Source of the DNA: Thermincola carboxydiphila
GTDB lineage: Bacteria; Bacillota; Thermincolia; Thermincolales; UBA2595
Direction: 5' to 3'
DNA: 64,000 bases
NCBI GenBank assembly: GCA_016841045.1
Contig: JAENZX010000012.1
Span: 1 to 64,000 of the forward strand
Positions 54,796 through 63,591 of this stretch are shown piece by piece (position 1 is the first letter of the stretch; each line of letters starts with the position of its first letter). The notes beneath the pieces were generated by a model. That model made no database searches, was not told the DNA's origin, and saw nothing but the letters and a program-made list of their open reading frames with translations. A program made the translations under genes and the position numbers.

Positions 54796-55404
54796 TTGGG
54801 ATACCTTAGAATAATCCTGGTTGCTGTTGTTGTATTCGCTGTTGCCCTTCTCTTCTCACCTGTAGTACAGATGATCGGGGAACCTTTGGTAGTTAAAGAT
54901 CCTCTCCGCAAAGCAGATGCGGTAGTAGTCTTAAGCGGAGGTTGGGAAAATGAAAATAAGCTGTCCCAAAGTACCCTGGAGAGATATAAATATGGGATGA
55001 AGCTCTATCAAAAAGGTTACGGCCACTACATAATATTCTCTGGCGGCAATATGAACGGAAACCCTTCCGAGGCTGAGAAAATGGCGGAAATGGCGTTAAC
55101 TGACGGTTTCCCCAATGAAACCATTATTATTGAGGGAAATTCTGAATCGACATGGGAAAATACCCTGTTTGTCAAAAAAATCCTTCTGGACAGACAGTTG
55201 AAAACAGTAATACTTGTAACCTCCCCCTACCATACACTTAGAGCAAAAACAATGTTTAAAGAAAAAGGAATTGATGTTACCACCGCTCCAGTTCTTAACA
55301 GTGAATTTTTTGCAGCTACGGGCACAGACAATTATCGCATCGCACGGCTGATTTTCACCGAATACCTCAAATTTGGCCTCTATAAATTAAACATTATACG
55401 CTAA
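54796..55404 (+). CDS. YdcF/SanA-like DUF218 protein
   Basis: A 202-residue protein with one N-terminal membrane segment (LRIILVAVVVFAVALLFSPV) and a DUF218 domain: DAVVVLSGG, YHYIIFSGG-like GHYIIFSGGNMNG, SEAEKMAEMAL, IIEGNSESTWENT, and TSPYHTLRA. Members of the family act at the envelope (vancomycin sensitivity, lipid carrier related), but the chemistry is not established. The start is TTG 54796, 8 bp after AAAGGAGG. Confidence 0.88.
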   Translation: MGYLRIILVAVVVFAVALLFSPVVQMIGEPLVVKDPLRKADAVVVLSGGWENENKLSQSTLERYKYGMKLYQKGYGHYIIFSGGNMNGNPSEAEKMAEMALTDGFPNETIIIEGNSESTWENTLFVKKILLDRQLKTVILVTSPYHTLRAKTMFKEKGIDVTTAPVLNSEFFAATGTDNYRIARLIFTEYLKFGLYKLNIIR

Positions 55405-55405
55405 T

Positions 55406-55436
55406 AAAAGTCCCAAATTACACCGGGACTTTTTTT
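55406..55436 (+). terminator. Intrinsic terminator after the ydcF-like gene
   Basis: AGTCCC and GGGACT form a stem followed by seven Ts, 2 bp after the stop codon. A second small hairpin, CTGCCG/CGGCAG (55448-55464), follows. An AGTGGGTAGT/ACTACCCACT inverted repeat lies at about 55572-55620, before the end of the converging ABC permease. Confidence 0.88.
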
Positions 55437-55638
55437 ACAAAAAAAATCTGCCGTTAATCGGCAGTTCATGAAAAGTTACTGAAAAAGTAAAAAGTTACTG
55501 ATTGTGATGCACTATTATTGTGCGTTATTTTTTAGAAAATATACCAAATTTGTTCCGAATAACAAAATTTTAGTGGGTAGTTTACGTGCACAGACCGTCC
55601 GATTTCACACTACCCACTACCCACTCCTCACTACACTG

Positions 55639-56445
55639 CTACTTAATCAACCGGTTCTTCACCATCACCAAAGGCAGCCTCAGGGTCAGTACAATAAATC
55701 CGACCAGCCAGCCCACATGCCCGGCCATTGACCATGAGGTATTCCCCAGTATCAGTGGGCGGACAATCTCTACCGTGTGATAAAGAGGGGTCATCCAAGC
55801 CAGTGTCCGGACTCCCTCAGGAAGAGTCTCAATAGGAAAAAAGATACCTGAAAATAAAAACATCGGAGAAATCAGCAGTGTAAAGAAATATCCAAAAGAA
55901 TCATAATTAGGCGCCAGGCTTGTCCACAGCATGGAGATTATTGAAAATGCAACAGCCATCACTGCCAGTGGCAAAGGGACCATAATAGCTAAGGGTGACT
56001 TTACAAGACCAAACAAAAGTGTAACTGCTAAAAATACAGTTCCGTAAAGAACTCCTTTAAAGGTCCCGTACATGACCTCCCCCATTACGACATCATCCAT
56101 ACTAACAGGCGTTGCTACCATAGCATGAAAAGTTCTATGGTAACTCATCCGGGTAAAACTGTCATAGGTCATTTCATACGATGTTGCAAACATTGCAGAT
56201 GATGCAACAAGTCCAGGGGCAAGAAAGTTAATGTACGAAAGGTCGTTTATTTTTGTAATATACGCCCCCAGCCCAAAACCCATAGCCCACAAATAGAGGA
56301 TAGGATCGATAAAATTAAACATTATATTGGCCTTCCAGGTCTTTTTAAATACCCTGAGGTTCCGGAGAAACACTCTCCATACCAGAGGCCATGAGATATC
56401 AGGCCATGAAGTGTAACCCTTCAGCAGCTTAGCCAGCTTGTACAC
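55639..56445 (-). CDS. ABC-2 type transporter permease (NodJ/DrrB-like)
   Basis: A 268-residue permease with six membrane segments and the ABC-2 family pattern NFLAPGLVASSAMFATSYEMTY, KGVLYGTVFL, FSGIFFPIETLP and TPLYHTVEIVRPL. Together with the ATPase encoded 62 bp upstream it forms an exporter, probably for a lipid-linked or hydrophobic substrate. The GTG start follows GGGGTGAT. Confidence 0.9.
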   Translation of the reverse strand: MYKLAKLLKGYTSWPDISWPLVWRVFLRNLRVFKKTWKANIMFNFIDPILYLWAMGFGLGAYITKINDLSYINFLAPGLVASSAMFATSYEMTYDSFTRMSYHRTFHAMVATPVSMDDVVMGEVMYGTFKGVLYGTVFLAVTLLFGLVKSPLAIMVPLPLAVMAVAFSIISMLWTSLAPNYDSFGYFFTLLISPMFLFSGIFFPIETLPEGVRTLAWMTPLYHTVEIVRPLILGNTSWSMAGHVGWLVGFIVLTLRLPLVMVKNRLIK

Positions 56446-56507
56446 AAGATCACCCCAGATTCATACTTTCCTTTGACCATGCATTGAGGAAGTAATCTAA
56501 ATTCATT

Positions 56508-57464
56508 TTAGTCACCAAGGCTTTCGCCGGTCAGTTTAAAAAATACGTCCTCCAGCGTGGATGGTCTTAACCGGCGGTAATTCACCTGAACATCCAGACT
56601 CTTGGTTTTCACAGACATAAACTCTGAAAGTTCCTCTCCCGCGTTGGTAAAAAACAAAACATAATCTCCTAATTTTTGATGGTCTTTAATAAGGTCCCCC
56701 GAATTTTCCATGAGAGCGGATAAATCATCAGTACTCAAACCCATTTCCAGTACTTCCTTGCCCACGTACCTGTCCATGAGTTCCTGCGGCCCGCCAGTTT
56801 CGATAACCTTTCCCCTGTGGAGGATAACAAGTCGGTCACATAACTGGCTCGCCTCCTCTAGATAGTGAGTAGTCAGCAGCATAGTTGTACCCGTATCTTT
56901 CAGTTTTCTCAACCTCTGCCACAGCATGTGCCTGGCATATGGGTCCAACCCAGTGGTAGGCTCGTCCAGTATAAGAAGTTCAGGTCTATTCAGAAGGGCT
57001 CGCCCCAATGTCAAACGCCGCTTCATTCCTCCTGACAGGTTGTTTACTATAGCATCAGCCTTCTCTGACAAATCCATAAAATCCAGTATTTCCTGAGCTC
57101 TCTCTGCCGCCAGCCTCCTGTTCATTCGAAAATAACCTGCGTAAACCAGGAGATTCTCCAGCACAGTAAGTTCAGGATCAAGATTGTCCTCCTGAGGTAC
57201 AATGCCTATGCGGGCTTTTATCCTTCGCGCACTGTCCACGATACTTTCACCAAATACCCTCAACTCACCCGCTGTAATAGGCGAAAAATCATAAATCATT
57301 TTCACTATTGTGGTTTTTCCTGCCCCGTTAGGGCCCAGAAGACCAAGACACTCCCCTGCATAAACAGAAAAGGTTACTCCCCTTACAGCTTCAAAGCCCT
57401 CGAAGTTTTTAACCAGTTCATTAATGTCTATAACAATATTATTTTCGCTATCCCGCTTCTCCAT
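56508..57464 (-). CDS. ABC transporter ATP-binding protein (NodI/DrrA-like)
   Basis: A 318-residue ABC ATPase with Walker A LGPNGAGKTT, Q-loop IGIVPQEDNLD, signature LSGGMKRR, Walker B LLILDEPTTGLDP and the H-loop TTHYLEEA. The C-terminal part of about 80 residues (from about 235) is typical of DrrA/NodI-type ATPases. GAGGAG lies 4 bp before the ATG. It forms an operon with the permease. Confidence 0.93.
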   Translation of the reverse strand: MEKRDSENNIVIDINELVKNFEGFEAVRGVTFSVYAGECLGLLGPNGAGKTTIVKMIYDFSPITAGELRVFGESIVDSARRIKARIGIVPQEDNLDPELTVLENLLVYAGYFRMNRRLAAERAQEILDFMDLSEKADAIVNNLSGGMKRRLTLGRALLNRPELLILDEPTTGLDPYARHMLWQRLRKLKDTGTTMLLTTHYLEEASQLCDRLVILHRGKVIETGGPQELMDRYVGKEVLEMGLSTDDLSALMENSGDLIKDHQKLGDYVLFFTNAGEELSEFMSVKTKSLDVQVNYRRLRPSTLEDVFFKLTGESLGD

Positions 57465-57563
57465 CTTACTCCTCGGAAAAATCTGACATCAAATGTTATT
57501 ATAACACATTCCGGCAGTTTAATTATTTAATATTGTGATAGTAGGATAAAGTTATAATTTGGT

Positions 57564-57796
57564 GCCGGGGTTACTCCTTTCTCTGCCAAGGGTGTGACTG
57601 TTTACTCCGATTTATCAGGTATCCATATCTGGTCAACTAACCGCCTCAATTTACAAATCCTTGGGTCCCCGCCCAAGCGCCTCCGCCCTGCGGGTTTGTA
57701 AATTGATACGATAAGTTGACAGACGATATTGACACAATGAAAAATCTCCGCAAACAGTCACACCCTATGCTAGTTCCAAGGAGTAACCCGTACTTT
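57564..57796. repeat. Large nested palindromic element, copy B
   Basis: Same architecture as 53089-53373. Outer stem GTTACTCC/GGAGTAAC replaces GTTGCTTC/GAAGCAAC of copy A, and GGGTGTGACTGTTT/AAACAGTCACACCC replaces GGAGGTATGA/TCATACCTCC. The TCCG-opposite-CTCC internal loop is kept. The centre differs: CAATTTACAAA/TTTGTAAATTG encloses CTTGGG/CCCAAG. Shared boundaries are GCCGGGGTT on the left and AACCCGTACTTT on the right. Nothing else is seen in the 380-bp gap 57465-57844. Confidence 0.85.
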
Positions 57797-57844
57797 TAGG
57801 TTAGTAGTGCCCCTTCAACTAACACTGTTTTTAAAAAGGCCCTG

Positions 57845-57985
57845 TTAAAATCCTAAGCCTAGTATTGATTTTCCATCTGTTTGAATTAATTTCTCTAACT
57901 GAGCAATTTTTTCTTTTAAAGGTTCTACTTCTTCTTGAATTATTAATTTAATAATTTTGCAAAAGTCAACTTCCGAATCATTCAT
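57845..57985 (-). CDS. Small acidic helical ORF, 46 residues
   Basis: ATG 57985 follows GGAAGGA. The product, MNDSEVDFCKIIKLIIQEEV and onwards, is a helix-forming peptide with heptad-like LKEKIAQLEKLI and the ending SILGLGF. Not recognised. It lies downstream of the PemK-like gene on the same strand but beyond its terminator. Confidence 0.5.
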   Translation of the reverse strand: MNDSEVDFCKIIKLIIQEEVEPLKEKIAQLEKLIQTDGKSILGLGF

Positions 57986-58074
57986 TCCTTCCACATATAA
58001 AATAAGCTGTCAAAACGACAGCAGAATAAGAGAAAAGACCTCCGATTTTATGAAGATTCTGTTAGCCTATAAAT

Positions 58075-58105
58075 GAGAAAGAGCCCCTTGGTAGGGGCCT
58101 TTCTC
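58075..58105. terminator. Strong hairpin with GAGAAAG/CTTTCTC stem
   Basis: GAGAAAG plus GCCCCT pair with AGGGGC plus CTTTCTC across a TTGGT loop. There is no clear T-run outside the stem in either direction, so terminator function is probable but not certain. It separates the 46-residue ORF from the hairpin-repeat region. Confidence 0.5.
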
Positions 58106-58108
58106 ACT

Positions 58109-58308
58109 TGTGGCTGGTCTTACGATTAATAAATCTGCCCTATCCACCCTTTTCATTGTATGCAAATTGAGTTCAAAATTATACAAAAAAGAAAAAGCAA
58201 ATGGCTTTTTCTCGAATTTTAATTGTGGCTGGATTTATGTCATTTGACTACCCTTCCACACCCATCATTTAGTTAGGGCTGGATTTATGCTAACGCTACC
58301 CTTCCCTC
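58109..58308. repeat. Three related hairpin repeats of about 35 nt
   Basis: Related units begin at about 58110, 58224 and 58276 on the plus strand, with shared GGCTGGNTTTAYG and CTACCCTTCC parts. The ends pair in each unit but with different bases: GTGG/CCAC in the second, AGGG/CCCT in the third. The second and third units lie between the stop of the PemK-like gene and its terminator, so they would be in its 3' untranslated RNA. Confidence 0.55.
58184..58212 (-). terminator. Intrinsic terminator downstream of the PemK-like gene
   Basis: On the minus strand AGAAAAAGC and GCTTTTTCT pair across a CATTT loop, followed by TTTTTT. It is 134 bp after the stop of the gene at 58346. Confidence 0.75.
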
Positions 58309-58345
58309 AAATCAATTATAACACATTTATTTTTACTGTCAAATG

Positions 58346-58975
58346 TTATTCAACTATTTTTACTGTAATTTTCAAATCATTGTCTTCTAAACTTATTAGA
58401 AAATCTCCAATATCAAAGTGCCGCCTAACAATTTCAACAACATCTGATTTTGTGAGTGAGTTGACATTAAATTTTTTGCAACTAAATATTATTTCTTTAT
58501 CTTTTGCGTTTACATTAAAGATGGTATTTGTGTTATTATTATCACTAATTATCGTAGAAAAATCCTGTGAGAAAGCTTGATATTGTTCGAAGTACTTCGA
58601 ATATTCCTTATGCGCTTTATTTGATGACAGCAAAACATATTCTTGCAGTTTTTTATTAACCTTTTCTAATTCTACTAGACTAATTTTCAAATATAAATCT
58701 CCATCTCTCCATCTATTTTTAATATCTCTTTTATGGATTACTTGAAATTTATCTATTCTACCAATTGAATTTGTAGAAGGAATACGTATTCCAAAACCCT
58801 TCTCTTTAATTTTTTCCCACTTTTCTTTTGTATAGGTTGTAAGAGGAACAACCAAATAAATTTCGTTTTCTTTAAGTGTTCTAATTATTAATGAAGGATG
58901 CTCTCCTATAAATTCTGCTCCGTATATTCCATTATATAATACATTATATACACCACCGTTAACAATCTGTAGCAT
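58346..58975 (-). CDS. PemK/MazF-fold toxin-like protein with C-terminal extension
   Basis: A 209-residue protein. The N-terminal part (about 1-100) resembles PemK/MazF-fold ribonucleases: GVYNVLYNGIYGAEFIGEHP, SLIIR and VVPLTTYTKEKW, with a later IDKFQVIHKRDI segment. The C-terminal 100 residues are polar, Asn/Lys-rich and not recognised. No protein antitoxin gene is seen immediately upstream (58976-59191). The gene is clearly more AT-rich than its neighbours and lies among repeats, which suggests transfer. GGGGGG lies 8 bp before the ATG. Confidence 0.65.
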   Translation of the reverse strand: MLQIVNGGVYNVLYNGIYGAEFIGEHPSLIIRTLKENEIYLVVPLTTYTKEKWEKIKEKGFGIRIPSTNSIGRIDKFQVIHKRDIKNRWRDGDLYLKISLVELEKVNKKLQEYVLLSSNKAHKEYSKYFEQYQAFSQDFSTIISDNNNTNTIFNVNAKDKEIIFSCKKFNVNSLTKSDVVEIVRRHFDIGDFLISLEDNDLKITVKIVE

Positions 58976-59134
58976 TCCTTAATCCCCCCAATTCATCTTT
59001 ACAAAATTAGACAAATTGAAGGAAATTCCTGCTAAATATTTTTTACTATACAACTTTAAATTCGCTAATCTTAACAAATAATCACTGTTTTCATCAATAC
59101 TATGTAGACCATTGGATAGAAAAGTCAGCAGTCT

Positions 59135-59192
59135 TCTCTGTGGCCTCTGTGTCCTCAGACCCTTGAGTAGTGCCTGTGAGCACCTCTGTGGT
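59135..59192. repeat. CACAGAG-heptad element, copy 3 (degraded)
   Basis: CTCTGTG heptads occur at the left (two, with 2-nt spacing) and once at the right as CCTCTGTGGTT. The element abuts the GH15 stop codon. The rest of the gap from 58976 shows AT-rich sequence without a gene. Confidence 0.65.
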
Positions 59193-61162
59193 TAACTGTC
59201 TCTTTTGATTTTGTTTCGCTTATCAATCAGCTCTTTGACAGTTAAGACATATTCGGCGTGGGACCAGGTCAGGGGGGCTACTGAGAGGGGTTCTCCGGTA
59301 TACGGGTGAATCTGTTCGGGTAGAACGCCGCTGGAGATAGCCCGGCTGGTCACCCATTTTAATATTTCCAGGGGCCGGGTCAGGTCTTCTTCAGAAATGG
59401 CTTTATTTATATACCACTCTGCTAACCACAGGGTACAGATAAACCATGGATTTCCAGGTACTTTGGCCGTATCCTCCGACTTCTTAAAGTAGTGATCATC
59501 ACTATAACGGGCTATCCCGCCAATCCCCGTCTGTACCCACAGACCCTTTTCCACCGCCTGCATAGTTGTTACGACCCGGGGGTCATCAGGAGGAAGCACT
59601 CCAAATCTTACAACTCCGCATACACTGCTCTCGAGAGTCGGTTCCTTATGTAAAAACCCATCCTCTCCTACATAAACTCCCCGGAGAAAACGGTTAAGGG
59701 ATTTATCATAAAGATGAGTCAAAATCCCCTGTTTGACTCTGGCAGCGGTGTCTCTAAACAATGTTGCCGACTGGAAGTCGGCAAAGACCTCAGCAAAGTT
59801 GGCTGCTGCCATAAGCCCCCCGTAGACAGCGGAACAGGTAAATGTAAAGATTCCGCGCCGTTCTTCCCAAAGGTCGTGGCTTTCCCGGGGCAGATTATAA
59901 TCCTCCATCATGAATTTGACCATAAACTTTGCAGCAGGGCGAATCAGGGTCCTGTATAAAAGAAGCACAAACTCGATATTCTTTGTATACAGGTAATATT
60001 CCCATAAAGCAAATATCACAAGTCCTGTCTCATCTTCCTGAATAGGCAGCTGGGGCTTACCCTTATGAATCCACGGATGCCAGCTGGAACCAACAGAACC
60101 GTCAGGATTGTATTTATGGAGTAAAAACCCCCCCGGCGTCAATGCATTCTCACAAAATCTGAAAAAAGGTTCTGTCATTTCCGGATACCCTGCACGTATC
60201 AGTGCATACGAAACCAGCGCTCCGTCCCTTGGCCAGCAGTAACTATAATGGTCTCTGTTGTAATTCAATATATCTGAATCATTAGCGGCCAGGATGGCGC
60301 CCCTTTTATCAACCTGGGTGCGGATAATCAGCAGACTTCTCTTGTAAAGGCCAATTACATCCTGAGGCAGCCCGACGTTACCCAGGTCTGTTTTATTAAC
60401 CCACTGCATCCAGTAAAATTCCACCGAAGTTAAAATACTTTCAGGTGTACGGTTCAGAACATAATTGTTCAGCTGGCTGACTTCTTTAAATTTCTTCCCC
60501 GTCACTAACCAGTAATATACTGTATCATGCCCTTGCGGATTAAGTTCTGACTTAAAGCTGATTGTACTGTCAACCGAACCCTGAGCAATAGGATTTCCCT
60601 GAAGATGCCCGTCTTCGGCATCCCTCCAGGTTCCTTCAGCGCCGCCAAATCGTTTCGTACCAGTTGCGTACTGGTATATCCCCCCACAATTAGAAATACC
60701 GTTTACCAGGAAATACCTGCCCTTTTTATAATGGTACAGCACCCCAGGGTCGGGTTCATAAGCTGCTGTATCACCAACCTCTGTTTCATAGATGCAAAAA
60801 TCATGGGTAAAGAACAGCCTGACTTCTCTGTATCGTTCCGTATGATTCCGTACAACAAGCCGCTTAAGGAAGATATTGTCATGATAATGTACAGCGTCAT
60901 TTATGGTAATCGATATTTCCATATTCCTGTTAACCAATCTTATACAAGTCATAAGTGTTTCTTTTTTATACCTTAAAGTCTTCTCCCATTCTGGTTCATC
61001 AACCCAAGTGAACTTTCCTTCCACCCAGACACCAAGACTGTTTTTATTACCCTGTATATGATTGCACTGGCCAACGAACGGGTAATACAAGTCCCGCATA
61101 TTTAACCCGTTATCAAAGGTAACCAGCATTTCACCATTTCCCACCACTAAAGGTCTGGGCAC
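59192..61162 (-). CDS. Glycoside hydrolase family 15 (glucoamylase-like)
   Basis: A 656-residue protein of the GH15 type found in bacteria. An N-terminal beta-sandwich (about 1-260, starting PLVVGNGEMLVTFD) is followed by an (alpha/alpha)6 barrel with YSYCWPRDGALVSYAL and a general-acid segment QLPIQEDETGLVIFALWEYY. No signal peptide is seen, so it probably acts in the cytoplasm on alpha-glucans or trehalose-like sugars. The GTG start follows GGGGGAG. It lies 11 bp after the nucleotidyltransferase gene, in the same operon as a GT4 enzyme, which suggests turnover of a storage or wall glucan. Confidence 0.9.
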   Translation of the reverse strand: MPRPLVVGNGEMLVTFDNGLNMRDLYYPFVGQCNHIQGNKNSLGVWVEGKFTWVDEPEWEKTLRYKKETLMTCIRLVNRNMEISITINDAVHYHDNIFLKRLVVRNHTERYREVRLFFTHDFCIYETEVGDTAAYEPDPGVLYHYKKGRYFLVNGISNCGGIYQYATGTKRFGGAEGTWRDAEDGHLQGNPIAQGSVDSTISFKSELNPQGHDTVYYWLVTGKKFKEVSQLNNYVLNRTPESILTSVEFYWMQWVNKTDLGNVGLPQDVIGLYKRSLLIIRTQVDKRGAILAANDSDILNYNRDHYSYCWPRDGALVSYALIRAGYPEMTEPFFRFCENALTPGGFLLHKYNPDGSVGSSWHPWIHKGKPQLPIQEDETGLVIFALWEYYLYTKNIEFVLLLYRTLIRPAAKFMVKFMMEDYNLPRESHDLWEERRGIFTFTCSAVYGGLMAAANFAEVFADFQSATLFRDTAARVKQGILTHLYDKSLNRFLRGVYVGEDGFLHKEPTLESSVCGVVRFGVLPPDDPRVVTTMQAVEKGLWVQTGIGGIARYSDDHYFKKSEDTAKVPGNPWFICTLWLAEWYINKAISEEDLTRPLEILKWVTSRAISSGVLPEQIHPYTGEPLSVAPLTWSHAEYVLTVKELIDKRNKIKRDS

Positions 61163-61173
61163 AAAACTCCCCC

Positions 61174-63591
61174 TTAACTAACTGTCTTTATGCGGTCTAT
61201 CAGACTTACGTAAAAATCAGTAAGCTCCTGAGCATCCTCGATATTACCCGCTTCACTCATCACCCTAAAAACCGGTTCTTCTCCATCAGGTAATATAAGA
61301 GTCCATCCCTTACTGCAGCATACCTTTATACCATCCAGGAGTTCAATTTTTTCCTTTTTAAGGCTGTCAACAAGCTGTCTCATTACTGCTCCCTTTCTTG
61401 AAAAGGGACAGTAGACCTCTTTATGCGTACTGTACATTTGCGGTATCTGTTCCAAAACACTGCTAATATTGGTGTCCTTTTCCTGGAGGTATTCAAGAAG
61501 TTTTAACAAAAAATAGATGCCATCAAACATTGGCTGGAACATATCGTCCCTGTTAATTTCCATCAGGGCTCTGGGACTGCATTTTGTCCTAACTACCTCG
61601 CCACCCTTTAAATCGGCAATTATCTCAATTACTGAGGAAGCATAAACCGGTACACCAACTCTTGACCCTGGCATACTATCCAGCGATATGTATGACCAGA
61701 GTTTCAACATTTTCTCTTCTTCAATAACCTCTCCACTTTCAGTAATTATTGTGAGACTGTCTGCATTGCTGTTCAAAATGACACCAAAGTCTGCTTTGCC
61801 GGACCGGATAATTTTTGACATTTGATGGATCGAAAAGTCCTTACTATTCCTAACTGTTAAACGGCAGTCAAGGTTTTCAGCCAAAGACGGGCTTAACCAG
61901 TTTAGACTATCAGAATCAAATACTGCCAATATCCTAATTCTCCGCTTTTTTATTAAAGCATGGTTTATGACCTGCAGCAGCCCTTCCCTGTAGGCCTTAA
62001 CCATTTGAGGCACATATTTTATTCGCCCAAACCCATCACTTTTTATCCTTCTAAAATCCTCCTGGTTTATATAATTCTCTATTTTTCGTTCCATATCTTT
62101 AGATATATTTATCCCATAACTGTCCAAAAATTCTATAACAAATTCTTGTTCTAAACTGTCACCGACCGCCTTGATATGTAATCCCCCTTTTACATCAAGG
62201 GTTTTAATTACATATCTTGCGACCGGTGTGTTAACAGTTCCAATATCGTAAACATTAACTCCCGTTGATACCAGTCCTGAAATTATCGCCCTCTCAATAG
62301 CCTTGGAAGGCGGGGTATCATCAGAACTTGTAACAACCCAGTCACCCTCTGAAAGTGCTGTCCCAAAAGCCACTGCCAGCTTTACCGCCAGCTCAGGCGT
62401 TATATCTGCATTAATTTCACCCGTTACCCCATAGGTGGAGAAGAGGTTCATCCTGTTCCCCCTGCTCCGGATTAAAGAATTCCTAAGCACCACGTCATCA
62501 TTTACCATTTTATCTGGCCAAATTTTAACCTCCGGCTTTACAGTAACCCCTACACCTATGACAACGTTTTCACCCAGCACACTACCTTCGTAAAGGGCAG
62601 ATTCCTGTCCGATTTTTGCATGGCTGCAGACTATTGAACCTTCCACCGAAGTACCGGCATCCAGCAAAGTGTTATCCCATACTATGCTTGATCTCACTGA
62701 GACATCTTTAGAAATCAGATTATTATTACCAGTTACGGCATGCTCGCCAAGCTGTGCCCCACTTCGAACAATGCAGTTATCCCCTATAAAAACAGGCTTT
62801 CGTATTTCCGCTCCCGGTTCCACAACAGTATTTTCGCCTATCCATATTCCATCTTTAGTCTGCTTACCGTTGATATTGATTTTAATTAAGCCGTTCATAA
62901 TGTCACGTACAGTCTGGCGATACTGTTCGATACTGCCGATGTCTGACCAGTATCCCGACGCAGTATATCCATACATGGGTTTGCCAAGAGAAAGCAGGAG
63001 AGGAAAAAGATCTTTGCTAAAATCAAAGAAAGCATTTTCCTCATAATAATCAAAAATTTCCGGCTCCAATATATAAATACCTGTATTTACCGTATCACTA
63101 AAAACTTCGCTCCAGCACGGCTTCTCCAAAAACCTGATAATTCTCCGGTCTTCATTACAGATAATAACACCGTATTCCAAGGGGTTTTGCACTTTTGCCA
63201 TAACCATAGTTGCAATACCCCTTTTCTGACGATGAAACTCAATAGCTCTGGTCAGGTTATAGTCGGTAATCCCATCACCACTAATAACAATAAATGTTTC
63301 ATCAAGAAACCGCGATGCATTTTTTACACTGCCTGCAGTGCCTAACGGGGTAAGTTCTTCGAAATATTCTATATTCACTCCATAAGATGAGCCATCACCA
63401 AAATACTTCTTTACAGCTTCAGGCAGGTACTGTAAAGTTACCGCAATATCCTTAATACCGTGCTCTTTTAGTAATTCAACGGCATAACTCATGACAGGTT
63501 TATTCAACACAGGAACCATTGGTTTGGGGATTTTAAGAGTTAGGGGCTTAAGCCGGGTCCCCTTGCCGCCCGCCATAATTACAGCTTTCAT
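61174..63591 (-). CDS. Sugar-phosphate nucleotidyltransferase fused to a degenerate phosphomannomutase domain
   Basis: An 805-residue fusion. Residues 1-235 are a nucleotidyltransferase with [37 protein letters not shown] and [10 protein letters not shown]. Residues about 250-370 are left-handed beta-helix hexapeptide repeats. Residues about 380-805 resemble phosphomannomutase/phosphoglucomutase, but the phosphoserine motif TASHNP is replaced by [14 protein letters not shown] and the metal loop by LNSNADSL. The mutase part is therefore probably inactive or regulatory, as in related fusions. Annotation as mannose-1-phosphate guanylyltransferase is usual, but the sugar and nucleotide are not proven. 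Its ATG overlaps the stop of the GT4 gene (TAATG). Confidence 0.88.
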   Translation of the reverse strand: MKAVIMAGGKGTRLKPLTLKIPKPMVPVLNKPVMSYAVELLKEHGIKDIAVTLQYLPEAVKKYFGDGSSYGVNIEYFEELTPLGTAGSVKNASRFLDETFIVISGDGITDYNLTRAIEFHRQKRGIATMVMAKVQNPLEYGVIICNEDRRIIRFLEKPCWSEVFSDTVNTGIYILEPEIFDYYEENAFFDFSKDLFPLLLSLGKPMYGYTASGYWSDIGSIEQYRQTVRDIMNGLIKININGKQTKDGIWIGENTVVEPGAEIRKPVFIGDNCIVRSGAQLGEHAVTGNNNLISKDVSVRSSIVWDNTLLDAGTSVEGSIVCSHAKIGQESALYEGSVLGENVVIGVGVTVKPEVKIWPDKMVNDDVVLRNSLIRSRGNRMNLFSTYGVTGEINADITPELAVKLAVAFGTALSEGDWVVTSSDDTPPSKAIERAIISGLVSTGVNVYDIGTVNTPVARYVIKTLDVKGGLHIKAVGDSLEQEFVIEFLDSYGINISKDMERKIENYINQEDFRRIKSDGFGRIKYVPQMVKAYREGLLQVINHALIKKRRIRILAVFDSDSLNWLSPSLAENLDCRLTVRNSKDFSIHQMSKIIRSGKADFGVILNSNADSLTIITESGEVIEEEKMLKLWSYISLDSMPGSRVGVPVYASSVIEIIADLKGGEVVRTKCSPRALMEINRDDMFQPMFDGIYFLLKLLEYLQEKDTNISSVLEQIPQMYSTHKEVYCPFSRKGAVMRQLVDSLKKEKIELLDGIKVCCSKGWTLILPDGEEPVFRVMSEAGNIEDAQELTDFYVSLIDRIKTVS

